Positions 25,961-35,013 of a DNA stretch of 64,000 nt are shown here, piece by piece; the stretch's first letter is position 1; each line of letters opens with the position of its first letter. The stretch is taken from contig CAVUNV010000016.1 of assembly GCA_963742925.1 (NCBI GenBank), forward strand, positions 147,895 through 211,894. Reading direction: 5' to 3'. This stretch comes from PALSA-612 sp963742925. GTDB taxonomy: Bacteria > Actinomycetota > Thermoleophilia > Gaiellales > Gaiellaceae. The position numbers and the translations under genes were made by a program. Below the pieces are notes generated by a model. That model was given only the letters and a program-made list of their open reading frames with translations, was not told the origin of the DNA and ran no database searches.

Positions 25961-26778
25961 GGTCGTAGACCTTTCGCAGACGGCGGCCGTCCACATGGCT
26001 GTAGACCTGTGTGGTCGAGAGCGAGCTGTGGCCGAGCAGCTCCTGGATCACGCGCAGGTCGGCGCCGCCCTCGAGCAGATGGGTCGCGAAGGCGTGCCGC
26101 AGGCGGTGCGGGTGTGGGACGAGGCGGCGCAACGTGCTCGTGTCCAGGCGCCTGCCGCGGGTGGAGAGGAAGAGTGCGTTCTCGGCGCCGAGCGGCCAGC
26201 TTGGGCCGGCCGTCGCGGAGGTAGAGACCGAGGCGGTACGCGGCCTCCTCGCCGAGCGGCACGACGCGCTCCTTGCCGCCCTTGCCGCGGACGTGCACCG
26301 TCTCGCGGTCGAAGTCGACGTCCCCGAGGTCGAGCCCCACCGCCTCGTGGCTGCGGAGGCCCGCCGAGTAGACGAGCTCGACCAGCGCCCGGTTCCGTAG
26401 CTGGAGGGGCTCCGTGCCCTCGAGCCCGGTCAGCGTCTGCTCGAGCTCGTCCAGCTTGGGCGCCTGCGGCAGGCGGCGCGGACGGCGAGGTGACAGCGCG
26501 ACATCGGGGACGTGCGCCGGCCCGAGGGCGAAGCGCAGCAGGGAGCGGACGGCCGAGAGGCGGCGCGCGATCGTCGCGGGCGCGAGCCGTCGCGGGCGGC
26601 CGCGCGCGAGCTCGGCGGCGTAATCGGAGAGGAGCCGCGCGTCGACGTCCCCGAGCGCCGCGCCGCGGTCTTCGAGCCAGGCCGCGAACGGGTCGAGGTC
26701 GAACCGGTACGCGCGCCGCGTCGCCTCGCCGAGCCCGGGCGAGGCGAGGAACCGGTCGATTGCCTTGCGCGTGTCCAT
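25941..26778 (-). CDS. Tyrosine recombinase, XerC/XerD family (first of two; +1 frameshift)
   Basis: Begins MDTRKAIDRFLASPGLGEAT. Catalytic Arg in SAGLRSHEAVGL and Lys in GKGGKERVVPLG lie in the first frame. Near 26196 the frame moves by one base into LGAENALFLSTRGRRL-like sequence that carries PHRLRHAFATHLLEG and LGHSSLSTTQVYSHV. All six catalytic residues are therefore present. One extra base in the CTCGGC stretch explains the break; repaired length 278 aa. A partner of the recombinase that follows. Confidence 0.82.
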
Positions 26779-26802
26779 GGCGGCTTGTTCGCGCTGCGCC
26801 GC

Positions 26803-27876
26803 TCATGACCTCCGCCGTGTGAACGCCGGCAGGCGTACGAGACGAGGACGATTGGAGTGGCCCAGGCGGTCGAGCAGAAGCTGGTCGAGCCGGTTCTCGA
26901 CCGGCGAGCCGTTGGCTGTGAACGGCCGCCCTCTGCCCGACGCGCGACGGGAGCGGTCGCGCGCGTCGCCGATCAGCTGGCTGGTCCACGCCGTGTGCGG
27001 ATCGTCCCAGCCGAGACGGCGCGCGAACACACGCGAGTCGTGCGCGCCCTTCAACGGTGCAAGGCAAAGCGCAGATTGGAGCGCCGACCAACGCTCCCGG
27101 GCGGTTCCCCACGGCAGCCGCTCGATGTAGCTCACGGCGAGCGCTTCGATCGCGTCTTCGTCCTCTGCCTGGCCGAGAAGGCGCTCGGCCGAGAAGAACG
27201 GCGAGCTGACGATCGCCTCCTCCCAATCGACGAACACGACCTGTCCGTTCGGCCGGATCAGAGCGTTCCAGGCGTTGACATCGGGGTGGTCGAGTGAGAG
27301 CGGAAATGCCTCGAGCTCCGCCGCTCGCGCCTGGAGCCACGGCTGCGCGCGCTCGAGCCACCGGACGAGCCGAGCCGGCTGGTCTCCGAGCCCGTCCTCG
27401 AGCAGCAGCGTGGGCACCTCCGACGGGCGAATCACAGGCAGGGCGGAGAGATCGAGGCTCGCGGCGGTCACCTGCAGGTCGGCCAGCGCACGCGCAACCG
27501 AGGCCAGCTCGTCGACGCTCGCCTGCTGCCGCAACGTGCGGCCCTCCACCCACTCGTGCAGGAACCAGACCTGATCGTCCGCCTCTCGATGTGCCAGAAC
27601 CTTCGGCGTGCGACCGGGAAACGACCGGGCGACGAGCTGTTGGACGGAAATGCTCTGCGGAAAGAGCCCCTGCGCGGTGGCCTTGAAGACGACGTCTAGG
27701 CCGTCTGCCCGGAACCTCGCCGTCAGGTTCCACCACCTTCTGCCGCCGTCCACGGGGTACCACTTGCGGCCGAGCACCTCCGCGAAGCCGACCTCGCCGA
27801 CACCGAGCTCCGCGCGCACCCAGCCCTCGACCGCCCGGAGAGGGATCCACTGCGACGGCCACTCCGCGGCCCACAT
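26803..27876 (-). CDS. Phosphotransferase-family (APH/choline kinase-like) protein
   Basis: 357 aa from ATG 27876, chosen for the AAGGAG at good spacing. The kinase core shows the ATP-lysine region DVVFKATAQGLFPQ, a hinge FLHEWVEGRTL, catalytic SLDHPDVNAWNALI (HxDxxxxN) and metal-binding VVFVDWEEAI. Such proteins phosphorylate small molecules, including aminoglycosides; the real substrate is not inferable. It is 25 nt upstream of the first recombinase gene on the same strand and divergent from the secreted dimethylformamidase-like gene. Confidence 0.82.
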   Translation of the reverse strand: MWAAEWPSQWIPLRAVEGWVRAELGVGEVGFAEVLGRKWYPVDGGRRWWNLTARFRADGLDVVFKATAQGLFPQSISVQQLVARSFPGRTPKVLAHREADDQVWFLHEWVEGRTLRQQASVDELASVARALADLQVTAASLDLSALPVIRPSEVPTLLLEDGLGDQPARLVRWLERAQPWLQARAAELEAFPLSLDHPDVNAWNALIRPNGQVVFVDWEEAIVSSPFFSAERLLGQAEDEDAIEALAVSYIERLPWGTARERWSALQSALCLAPLKGAHDSRVFARRLGWDDPHTAWTSQLIGDARDRSRRASGRGRPFTANGSPVENRLDQLLLDRLGHSNRPRLVRLPAFTRRRS

Positions 27877-28026
27877 GGCGGCTCCTTCGGCTCGGAGCGC
27901 CTCGATCAGGAGGATCTGCCGACGCTCGGTGTGCGCAAAGCTAACGCACGGCCTGAAGACGCAGAAGTCTGGACGGGGCCGTGCGAAGGGGGCTAGGCTC
28001 GAGCAGGCCGTCAGGAGGTCGACCGA

Positions 28027-29816
28027 ATGCATCGAGATCGCCATATCGCCCTACTGGTCGGAGGACTGTGCACCGTTGCTCTCGTGCTCGGAGCGTCGGC
28101 CACGTCGCCGGCGAGATCGGCGTCGCCCAACCCCATCCAGCAGGAGAACGCGCTTCACGGCGACGACGGCTGGTTGCACGCGGGGGCCGACAACCGGGCC
28201 ATAGAGGGGTACACGACCGAGGTGAGTGTCCAGCCCGGCGACACCGTTCATTTCCACGTCAGCACGACTCCGGACGCGGGCTACCACATCGACGTCTACC
28301 GGCTCGGCTGGTACGGCGGTATCGGCGCGCGTCTCGTCGCCTGCCTGCCGGCCTGTTCCAATGACGAGTCCGGAACGTCGCGGGACGTCCCGGCTCCCGA
28401 TGTGAACGGGGAGGTCGACGCGGGTTGGCCCGTGACCGACCAGCTGACGGTCCCGTCGACCTGGGTCTCCGGCTACTACCTGGTCGACTACGTGCTGACG
28501 AGCGGGCCGCAGGCGGGCAGGGCGGCGATCGGCTACGTGATCGTCCGCGACCCGCCGTCGCGGCAGTCGGCGATCCTGGTGCAGGTCCCGGTCGACACCT
28601 GGCAGGCGTACAACGCGTGGGGTGGGAAGAGCCTCTACAACGACCAGAGCACAGGCGGACGGCGCGCGACCCACGTCTCCTTCGAGCGGCCGTACCGGTG
28701 GGAGCCGCAGCCGGGCGGCCTGCCGCTGGAGTGGGAGTACCCGCTCGTCCGGTTCCTCGAGCGCAGCGGCTACGACGTCTCCTACCAGACCGACGTCGAC
28801 ACCGATGCGAACCCCGGCTCACTGCTCCAGCACCGGCTCGTGATCACCGCCGGGCACGGGGAGTACTGGAGCAAGGCGACCCGGGACGCCTTCGACAATG
28901 CGCGCGACAAGGGCACGAACCTCGCCTTCATGGGCGCGAACACCGGCTACTGGCAGATCCGGTACGCAGGACGGCGGGCACACCATCGTCGCGTACAAGT
29001 CGCGGTACGACCCGGAGCCCGACCCTGCTCTGAAGACGACGATGTTCCGCGGCCTGGTTCCGCCCCGCTACGAGTGCGAGCTGCTCGGCATCCAGTTCCA
29101 GGCCACCGGTCTCAACTGGCCCCCGTCGGACTACGTCGCGCAGCCCGGCGCGATCGCCGACCCGTGGTTCGCGAACACCGGCTTCAGCGGAGGGGACGTC
29201 GTGAAGGGCATCGTCAGCGTCGAGACCGACACGATCCCGGGCAACCAGACGCCGGACAGCTCCTGCGGTCACAAGCTGACGGTCCTCTTCCACCACGAGA
29301 CGGGAAGCGACCAGACCGGCAACGCCGACGCCGTCCGCTACACGGCGGATTCCGGCGCGCGCGTGTTCGCGTCCGGCTCGCTCACGTTCGCCTGGGGCCT
29401 CGACGACTATCCAGCCAATCCCGACGAGACGCCCGGTCTGGTCGACCCGCGCCTGCAGCGCTTCATGCAGAACGCATTCGACGACCTGAGCCGACCGGCG
29501 CCGCCGCCTCCGCCGCCGCCCGTCAGCCTGACGGCGTCGAAGGTTCGGCTCACGGCGGCGCGGGCCGGCCGGCCGTTCACCGCGTCGATGACGGTCAGGA
29601 ACAACGGCGAGCCCGTGGCCGGCAACGTCAGCTGCTCCGGACGGCTCGCCGGGAGGACGCTGCGCGCTTTTCGCCGTTCGAGCTCGCCCACCGGGAGGGC
29701 GAGCTGCACCTGGAGCCTTCCCGCTGGGTCGCACGGCAAGCGTGTTCAACGGATCGATCGGCGAGGCCTTCATGGGGTCGAGGGTGAGCAGGCCGTTCTC
29801 GGTGGTGGTCAAGTGA
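28027..29816 (+). CDS. Secreted N,N-dimethylformamidase beta-subunit-like protein (two +1 frameshifts)
   Basis: A signal peptide (HIALLVGGLCTVALVLGASA) is followed by a domain resembling the C-terminal domain of N,N-dimethylformamidase large subunit: YHIDVYRLGWYGG, VPVDTWQAYNAWGGKSLYN, LVITAGHGEYWSKATRDAFD and FMGANTGYWQIRY. An extra G near 28965 shifts the frame; the continuation holds HTIVAYKSRYDPEPDP and FASGSLTFAWGLDDY. A Pro-rich linker joins a C-terminal module (29522-29816) shared with the gene ending at 33155. A second +1 near 29742 precedes FNGSIGEAF and the stop. Repaired length 595 aa. AGGAGGT precedes the ATG. Substrate unknown; it may be a carbohydrate or peptide amide. Confidence 0.8.
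29522..29816 (+). repeat. C-terminal module, copy 1
   Basis: About 98 codons beginning VSLTASKVRLTAARAGRPFT and containing CSGRLAGRTLR and GRASCTWSLPAGSHGKR. It is closely similar in protein and DNA to 32859-33155, which begins VARLTAGKIQLTPARAGKPF and contains CVGRLAGRALR and GRASCTWSLPAGAHGKR. Both follow a poly-Pro linker. It is a two-Cys beta-rich module, perhaps an extracellular adhesion or anchoring domain. Confidence 0.8.
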
Positions 29817-29850
29817 GAGCAGCCCGTTCGGGCGGGCGGCGCGTCGGATC

Positions 29851-30405
29851 ATGGCGACGAGTGTCCCGCTGCTCGCGGCTGTGCTCGTCCTCTCGGTCAC
29901 TCCGGCTCGTGCCGCCGACTGGCCGCGCTTCGGAGGCGACGCACAGCTCACGAACGACGTCCCGAGCGCGGCGGCCGCCCACTTCCTCCCCTCGGCGGCT
30001 TCGAGCCTCCAGGTTCGATGGGGCCAACGCCTGGACGGGCCGGTCATCGCCTCGCCGCTCTATGCCGACGCTGTGATGATCGGTGGCCGCCCGGTGAATG
30101 CGGTGTATGCCTCGACGCAGGCGGGATCGGTGTACGCGCTCGACGCCGTCTCGGGCACCGTGCTCTGGCAGCGTCAGCTGGGAACGGCGGCGTCGACGTG
30201 CTCGGAAGCGCAGGCCGGCGTCGACTCGGTGTACGGGGTGTCCTCGACGGGAGTGATCGACCGGACGCGGAACGTCCTCTACGTGATCGGGGCGACCGGC
30301 TTCCTGTACGCACTCGATCTCGGGACCGGACAGACGGCACCGGGCTGGCCCGTGCAGGTCGTGGAGGACACGAGCGGGGAGTACGTCTGGGGCGGCCTGA
30401 CGCTT
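29851..30405 (+). pseudogene. Secreted PQQ-type beta-propeller protein, 5' part (interrupted)
   Basis: A signal peptide (PLLAAVLVLSVTPARA) and the first blades of a quinoprotein-like propeller: WPRFGGDAQLTNDV, VYASTQAGSVYALDAVSGTV with LWQRQL, NVLYVIGATGFLYALDLGTG and YVWGGLT. Homology stops near 30405, where the sequence becomes the antisense of a glycosyltransferase gene. The matching 3' end, a last blade plus linker plus C-terminal module, is found at 32760-33155. The gene thus appears split by about 2.3 kb of foreign sequence, or the assembly is chimeric. Confidence 0.7.
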
Positions 30406-30712
30406 CCGAGCGCCGCGTTGTTCGGGCCGAACGGTCGCGCAGTTCTCTGCGAGGTTGTGCCACCGGACTCGAGGGCGGCAAACGAACGGGCTACGTGATC
30501 GGAGTCGTCGTGCAGCCGTCGACGATGACAAGCAGTTCGATGTTCGTGTACGTCTGCCAGAGTGCTGTGCGAATCGCGTAGCGCAAAACGCTTGACCAGT
30601 TGTAGGTGGCGATGATCACGCTTACGAGGGGCGCTCCGTCCGGTACGTGCGGCGACCGCCGGGGGCGTGCCCGGGTCGAGACTCGGCGGATCGTTCTAGC
30701 CAGTGAAGCCAC
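30405..30712 (-). pseudogene. Glycosyltransferase family 2, N-terminal fragment
   Basis: On the minus strand from about 30712: PLVSVIIATYNWSSVLRYAI and TALWQTYTNIELLVIVDGCT, the start of a GT2 (GT-A) enzyme. After DGCT the frame is broken several times, but DDSDHVARSF, RVRWHNLAEN and FGPNNAAL can be picked up in successive frames, all expected GT2 sequence. It ends at the junction with the propeller gene near 30405; the catalytic DxD and acceptor half are absent. A non-functional remnant. Confidence 0.7.
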
Positions 30713-30978
30713 GAGAGGTGAGCCAGGCTCGAAGCACTATTGGCGCTTGCCAGGCGCTGTATCAGCGGAGGTTATCCGAGCACGGGGCGGAGTTCGCATT
30801 GCCCACCCGATCAGCTGCCGGCGCAGGCTAGCGGTCTCTGCTCGATAGGCTGGGTGGCTGGGCCAGGTCGGTGTGATGAGTATGCGTATGAGAGGCGGAT
30901 CGCTCCTTGTCGGGACTGTTGCGATGACCCTGCGCGTCGTTTTCGCGTTCGCCAGGGTGAGGGCTCCGGGGAGAGTCC

Positions 30979-31925
30979 ATGATGGTTCAGGAAGGTGAGG
31001 TGAGCGGCGTCGAGGACTCACCCTTCACGCACGTGTTCTGCGCTGTCGTACACGAGCGCCTTGACTGCGCGGTCGACCTCCTCCGGAACCTCGGCTTCTT
31101 CGAGCCAACGTCGGCGATCGTCGTGTACGACGGCACGGGCGGGTCGTTTCTGCCCCAGGCGACCCTCCTGGAGCCGCTTGGCGCTGTCCTACACCCGGCG
31201 CCGAGACCGATTACCTGGGGCCGACTGCACGAGTGCGTCTTCGACGTTTTCGAATTTGCGGACGACTCCTACTGTTTGACGCGTTGACCTTCGTCGACTC
31301 CGACCAGCTCTTGGCCCGGCGGGGCTACGCCAAGGCAGTGAAGGCCGCTCTCGAGCAGAAGCCGGGAGCGGGTGTGCTCGCCCTGCCGAATCCGTCGATT
31401 GGCGAGGAGTGGGGGCTGAAACTCGAGCCGAACGAAAGGGCCCTCTGGGACTCGTTCCTCGAACGCTTTCCGTCCGGTCATTCCGAGCATTTCCCCCGCC
31501 GCTGGATCTTCTGGCCCGGAACCGTGTTCAGCAGAGCGTGCGCGGACGCTATCCGCGAGTTCCGCAGCGATGCCGCTTTCATCGAGATTCTCGCGCGGTC
31601 CGGGGCCGCGTCGGAAGAGATCGGCTTCTCCACGCTTGCGGCTCTGCTCGGGTACGGGGTCTTCGTGAGACCCTGGAACGATGAGTGGGTCCGCTGGCGC
31701 CAGCCTCTACGTGTCTCGGAGGTCGCGGCGGCGCTCGCCGATCCTGACTGCTTCTGGCTGCATCCAGTCAAGCGCCGGCCTGACGATCCGGCACGCGTCT
31801 ACCTCAGGCACATGAGCAACGACTACGAGGGATTCACGCCGAGCCGTGAAAGAACAGCCTGTTCGCCCGCCGCGCCGAGGCGCCGCCACGTCGACCGCAG
31901 CCCGCTGGAAACAGCGTGTCGGTGA
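30979..31925 (+). pseudogene. Putative GT-A-like protein, frameshifted
   Basis: The first frame (30979-31287) reads FTHVFCAVVHERLDCAVDLL and ITWGRLHECVFDVFEFA. The second frame (from about 31265) continues FDALTFVDSDQLLARRGYAK, then EHFPRRWIFWPGTVFSRACA and WLHPVKRRPDDPARVYLRHM. FVDSDQ resembles the DxD of GT-A glycosyltransferases. The shift here is -1 (a missing base near 31275), unlike the +1 shifts elsewhere. Family not firmly recognised. It sits in an island of broken glycosyltransferase genes. Confidence 0.5.
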
Positions 31926-32050
31926 TCGGTTCGCTCGGCTGGTCGGAAAATAGGTCGACCTTCAGCGATGCCGGGAACGTCGTCTCGCGCGGCTATCCGG
32001 TAGATCAGAGCCCGTTCATGGCGAGAATCGCCAGTGTGCAAAGGAGAGAT

Positions 32051-32750
32051 TCAGGCGCGCTTCCCTCGTTGGCGGGTCACCGGCAAGGTGTACTTGCGGC
32101 TGATGGGTGAGGGCGTGAAGTCCAGGAACTCAGGGAGGACGGTTCGCCAGTTGTAGGTCGTGGCGGTCGGAAACGGGACGCTGTATCTGTCGTACATGGC
32201 GGCGAGATACGAGCCGGCCGGAGGGCGGGCCGTTTTCGGCACGCCCCAGTACCTGAACATCTCGGTCCAGAGATGGACGAACGTGCTTCGGGCAACCAGT
32301 TGCTCGACCTCGTCGCGGCGGTTCGGGTCGCATGTCGTAAGAGCATCCCAGTACGGAATTGGATACAGATCCGCTGTTTCCGCCGCGTCGTTGTGGACAT
32401 CAAGGTCGCGTACCACATCCGTGAAGAGGTGCGGACCGATAGCACCGAACTCCATGTTCTCACCGTGATCCGCGACGACCTGTTTCGCCCGTTCGAGAGT
32501 CTCCCGGATCAGGAGACTTCCGGCCGGAGCGCGCATGATCGCGGGGTTGTAGAAGTCTGTGTCCTGTCTTGCGAACACATACGCAGGCTCGGAGATCTGC
32601 GGCTTCAGGCAAAGCGTGTCGGTATCTACCCACCAGCCGCCCTTTCGGTCAAGGAGGGTGTAGCGGAACAGATTTGAGAAGCCAGCCGGACTACCGGCGT
32701 GATCGGAAGTCTTGTCGAGGAAGAGTTGCTTCGCTGAACGATCGGCGCGC
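32051..32750 (-). pseudogene. DXD-type sugar-binding glycosyltransferase, 5'-truncated
   Basis: On the minus strand: AGFSNLFRYTLLDRKGGWWV followed by DTDTLCLKP, the DXD sugar-binding region of Gly_transf_sug enzymes, then YVFARQDTDFYNPAIMRAPA and FGAIGPHLFTDVVRD, ending FTPSPISRKYTLPV. The coding sequence has no start inside the window segment: it runs into the propeller fragment at about 32750-32780. The C-terminus looks complete. A capsule or glycan-synthesis enzyme remnant. Confidence 0.68.
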
Positions 32751-32759
32751 GTCGAGGAG

Positions 32760-33155
32760 CGCGCCGCCGTCGGCGGCGATCAGGTCTACATAGGAGACAC
32801 GGGTGGGGATCTCTCCGCGATCGGGGTCGGTCCGACTCCGACTCCGCCGCCCCCTCCGGTTGCCAGGTTGACCGCGGGCAAGATCCAGCTGACGCCGGCG
32901 CGGGCGGGCAAGCCGTTCACGGCGTCGATGGTCGTCAGCTACGGCGGCGAGCCGGTGGCCGGCGCGGTCGGTTGTGTAGGAAGGCTGGCCGGGAGAGCAC
33001 TGCGGGTGCTGCACCGTTCGAGTGTCGCGAGCGGCAGGGCGAGCTGCACCTGGAGCCTCCCCGCCGGCGCGCACGGCAAGCGCTTCACCGGCTCGATCAG
33101 CGAGGCCTACAAGGGGTCGAAGGTGAGCAGGTCGTTCTCGTTAGCGGTGAGGTGA
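32760..33155 (+). pseudogene. Secreted PQQ-type propeller protein, 3' part with C-terminal module
   Basis: Begins within the last propeller blade (GGDQVYIGDTGGDLSAIG), then a Pro/Thr linker and the C-terminal module ending GSKVSRSFSLAVR. It has no start codon of its own with a ribosome-binding site and no signal peptide. It is most simply the 3' end of the propeller gene that starts at 29851, cut off by the glycosyltransferase island. Confidence 0.6.
32859..33155 (+). repeat. C-terminal module, copy 2
   Basis: The second copy of the module at 29522-29816, in the same orientation 3.3 kb downstream. With copy 1 it forms a direct repeat that could mediate recombination across the region. Confidence 0.8.
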
Positions 33156-33159
33156 CGCC

Positions 33160-33723
33160 TTACGTCGGAAGCTCGTCGGCGAGCAGCGAGTAGAGGACGA
33201 AGTCGACGCGGCGGCCCTGGCGCGCGTTGAAGTGGGCCGAGCGCAGGACGCCCTCCCGGTGGAAGCCGGCCCCCTCCGCCACACGCTGCGAGGCGACGTT
33301 CCGCAGGTCGGCCCGGAGCTGTAGGCGCTTCATGTCGCAGCCGGCGATCGCCCAGCGGGCCACGAGCCTCGTCGCCCGGGTCGCGACGCCGCGGCCGCGG
33401 GCCTCGCGGCGCACCCAGTAGCCGACCTCTGCCACCCCGTGCTCGAGGTCGAGCCAGTGCACGCCGACCGAGCCGATCACCTCGCTCGACTCCGCGTCCG
33501 TGACGGCGAACGCCGCGTGGGTGCTGTCCTTCCACCCGCGCCGGGTCATCGCCAGGTAGGTGCGCGCGTCGGCCTCGCCGTAGGGCTGCGGCACCTGGTC
33601 GAGCCACCAGGCGAGCTCGTCGTCGCTGCAGGCGCTGACGATCGCTGCGACGTCACGCTCGTGCCAGGGACGGAGGACGACCGTGCCGTCCGAGAGCGGC
33701 GGTGAGGGTGGCTCGATCGACAT
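33160..33723 (-). CDS. GNAT acetyltransferase, RimJ/RimL type
   Basis: 187 aa from ATG 33723. RimJ/L-like pattern: LRPWHERDVAAIVSACSDDE, EVIGSVGVHWLDL, GYWVRREARGRGVATRATRL (acetyl-CoA loop RGRGVA) and RVAEGAGFHREGVLR. Likely acetylates a protein N-terminus or a small amine. TACGCT ends 6 nt before the ATG. It is convergent with the propeller fragment and divergent from the next gene. Confidence 0.88.
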   Translation of the reverse strand: MSIEPPSPPLSDGTVVLRPWHERDVAAIVSACSDDELAWWLDQVPQPYGEADARTYLAMTRRGWKDSTHAAFAVTDAESSEVIGSVGVHWLDLEHGVAEVGYWVRREARGRGVATRATRLVARWAIAGCDMKRLQLRADLRNVASQRVAEGAGFHREGVLRSAHFNARQGRRVDFVLYSLLADELPT

Positions 33724-33729
33724 CCGGCG

Positions 33730-33735
33730 AGCGTA
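33730..33735 (-). promoter_or_regulatory. Candidate -10 (TACGCT) for leaderless GNAT gene
   Basis: TACGCT on the minus strand, 6 nt before ATG 33723. Confidence 0.5.
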
Positions 33736-33743
33736 TCGACGCG

Positions 33744-33749
33744 TACCAT
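33744..33749 (+). promoter_or_regulatory. Candidate -10 (TACCAT) for the exported His/Cys-rich protein
   Basis: TACCAT ends 8 nt before GTG 33758. The two divergent hexamers are 8 nt apart. Confidence 0.5.
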
Positions 33750-33757
33750 CTGTCGAG

Positions 33758-34975
33758 GTGAGTCGTCGCTTCCTCGCGATCGGAGCGGTCGTCGTCGCGC
33801 TCGCGGCCGGCGGCGCCGCCGCGGGCGTGGTGCTCGCATCGGGTGGGGGGCAGCAGGGCGGTCGTGCGGCTGTGTCGAGCACGCAGTCGGGATCGCTCGA
33901 CCTGCATCCGATCGCCGGCAACTTCAAGCCCGACCAGACGAAGCTCTCCGACTGCCACGCCCAGCTCTGCTACGAACAGGCCTTCGGCAACGTCGCGTAC
34001 CACGACGGGCCGAAGGCGGCGCTGAAGCTGTTCGCCCAGCAGATGGCGGCGAACAAGGCGATCGAGTCCGGCTGTCACCGGATCGCGCACAAGATCGGCT
34101 CCGCGTCGCTCGTCCGCTTCCACGGCGATATCCCGAAGGCCTTCGCGCAGGGCTCGTCGATCTGCTGGTCGGGCTACTACCACGGCATCCTCGAGCGGGC
34201 CTTCTACGGCATCTCCACCGAGTCCGGGCTGATCAAGGCGGCGCGACGGGTGTGCGCGAGCCCGCAGCTGCAGAGCGACGAGTGGCTGCTCTACCAGTGC
34301 GTGCACGGGCTCGGCCACGGGCTGATGATCTCGACCGGGTACGACCTTCCGTTCGCGCTTCGCGTCTGCGACAGGCTCCAGACGAGCTGGGACCAGACCT
34401 CGTGCACCGGCGGGGTCTACATGGAGAACATCAACGCCGCGAACGGCACGTCCATCGGCTTCAAGACGACGTGGGTCCGCTCGAACGACCTCGTCTACCC
34501 GTGCGACGCGCCGGTGACGAAGGGTCGCCGCCTCTACTGCTACCTGATGGTCACCTCGCGGGTGCTGGCCGCGAACGGGTACGACTGGAAGGCGACCGCG
34601 AAGATCTGCGCGCATGTCGACAGCGCCTGGGTCGTGACCTGCTTCCAGTCCTACGGCCGTGACGCCGACGGCAACACGCGCCAGGATCCCGCGCGCGATC
34701 GAGCGCTCTGCAAGCTGGCGGGAAGCTGGGAGCGGGAGTGCATCTACGGCGCGGTGCGGGACATGACGGCGAACTACGCCGGCGGCCGGCAGGCCTCGGT
34801 GTTGTGCCGGCAGGTCGATGCCGGGCTGAAGGTGTACTGCTACCAGGGGATCGGGACGATCCTGGGAACGCTGAAGCCCGACACCCCCGGCCGTCGCGCC
34901 GCCTGCGCCGCCGTCACCCCGAGCCGCTTCCTCGACGCGTGTCTGCGCGGCGCAGGGGTCCCGGTTACGACCTAG
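33758..34975 (+). CDS. Exported His/Cys-rich protein of unknown function (405 aa)
   Basis: An N-terminal signal or anchor (FLAIGAVVVALAAGGAAAGV) is followed by a large extracytoplasmic domain with recurrent Cys/His patterns: CHAQLCYEQAFG, SGCHRIAHKIGSASL, ICWSGYYHGILERAF, CVHGLGHGLMIS, CTGGVYMENI, LYCYLMVTSRVL, CIYGAVRDMT and YCYQGIGTILG. The spaced C-x-G and HG(L)GHG motifs look like several copies of a helical hairpin stabilised by disulfides or binding a metal or haem. No CxxCH haem motif is present. I do not recognise the family. The GTG start fits the upstream TACCAT. Confidence 0.8.
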   Translation: MSRRFLAIGAVVVALAAGGAAAGVVLASGGGQQGGRAAVSSTQSGSLDLHPIAGNFKPDQTKLSDCHAQLCYEQAFGNVAYHDGPKAALKLFAQQMAANKAIESGCHRIAHKIGSASLVRFHGDIPKAFAQGSSICWSGYYHGILERAFYGISTESGLIKAARRVCASPQLQSDEWLLYQCVHGLGHGLMISTGYDLPFALRVCDRLQTSWDQTSCTGGVYMENINAANGTSIGFKTTWVRSNDLVYPCDAPVTKGRRLYCYLMVTSRVLAANGYDWKATAKICAHVDSAWVVTCFQSYGRDADGNTRQDPARDRALCKLAGSWERECIYGAVRDMTANYAGGRQASVLCRQVDAGLKVYCYQGIGTILGTLKPDTPGRRAACAAVTPSRFLDACLRGAGVPVTT

Positions 34976-34978
34976 AAT
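34973..34978 (+). promoter_or_regulatory. Candidate -10 (TAGAAT) for pckA
   Basis: TAGAAT overlaps the stop of the preceding gene and lies 35 nt before the pckA ATG. Here a short 5' leader of about 28 nt is expected instead of a leaderless start. Confidence 0.4.
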
Positions 34979-35013
34979 CGTCTTCTCGGCCCCTCGAGCT
35001 GGGCCGACACGCC

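Noticed and set aside
30405..32760. Insertion sequence or transposon as cause of the split propeller gene
   Set aside because: No transposase, no terminal inverted repeats and no target duplication could be found; the content is glycosyltransferase fragments only.
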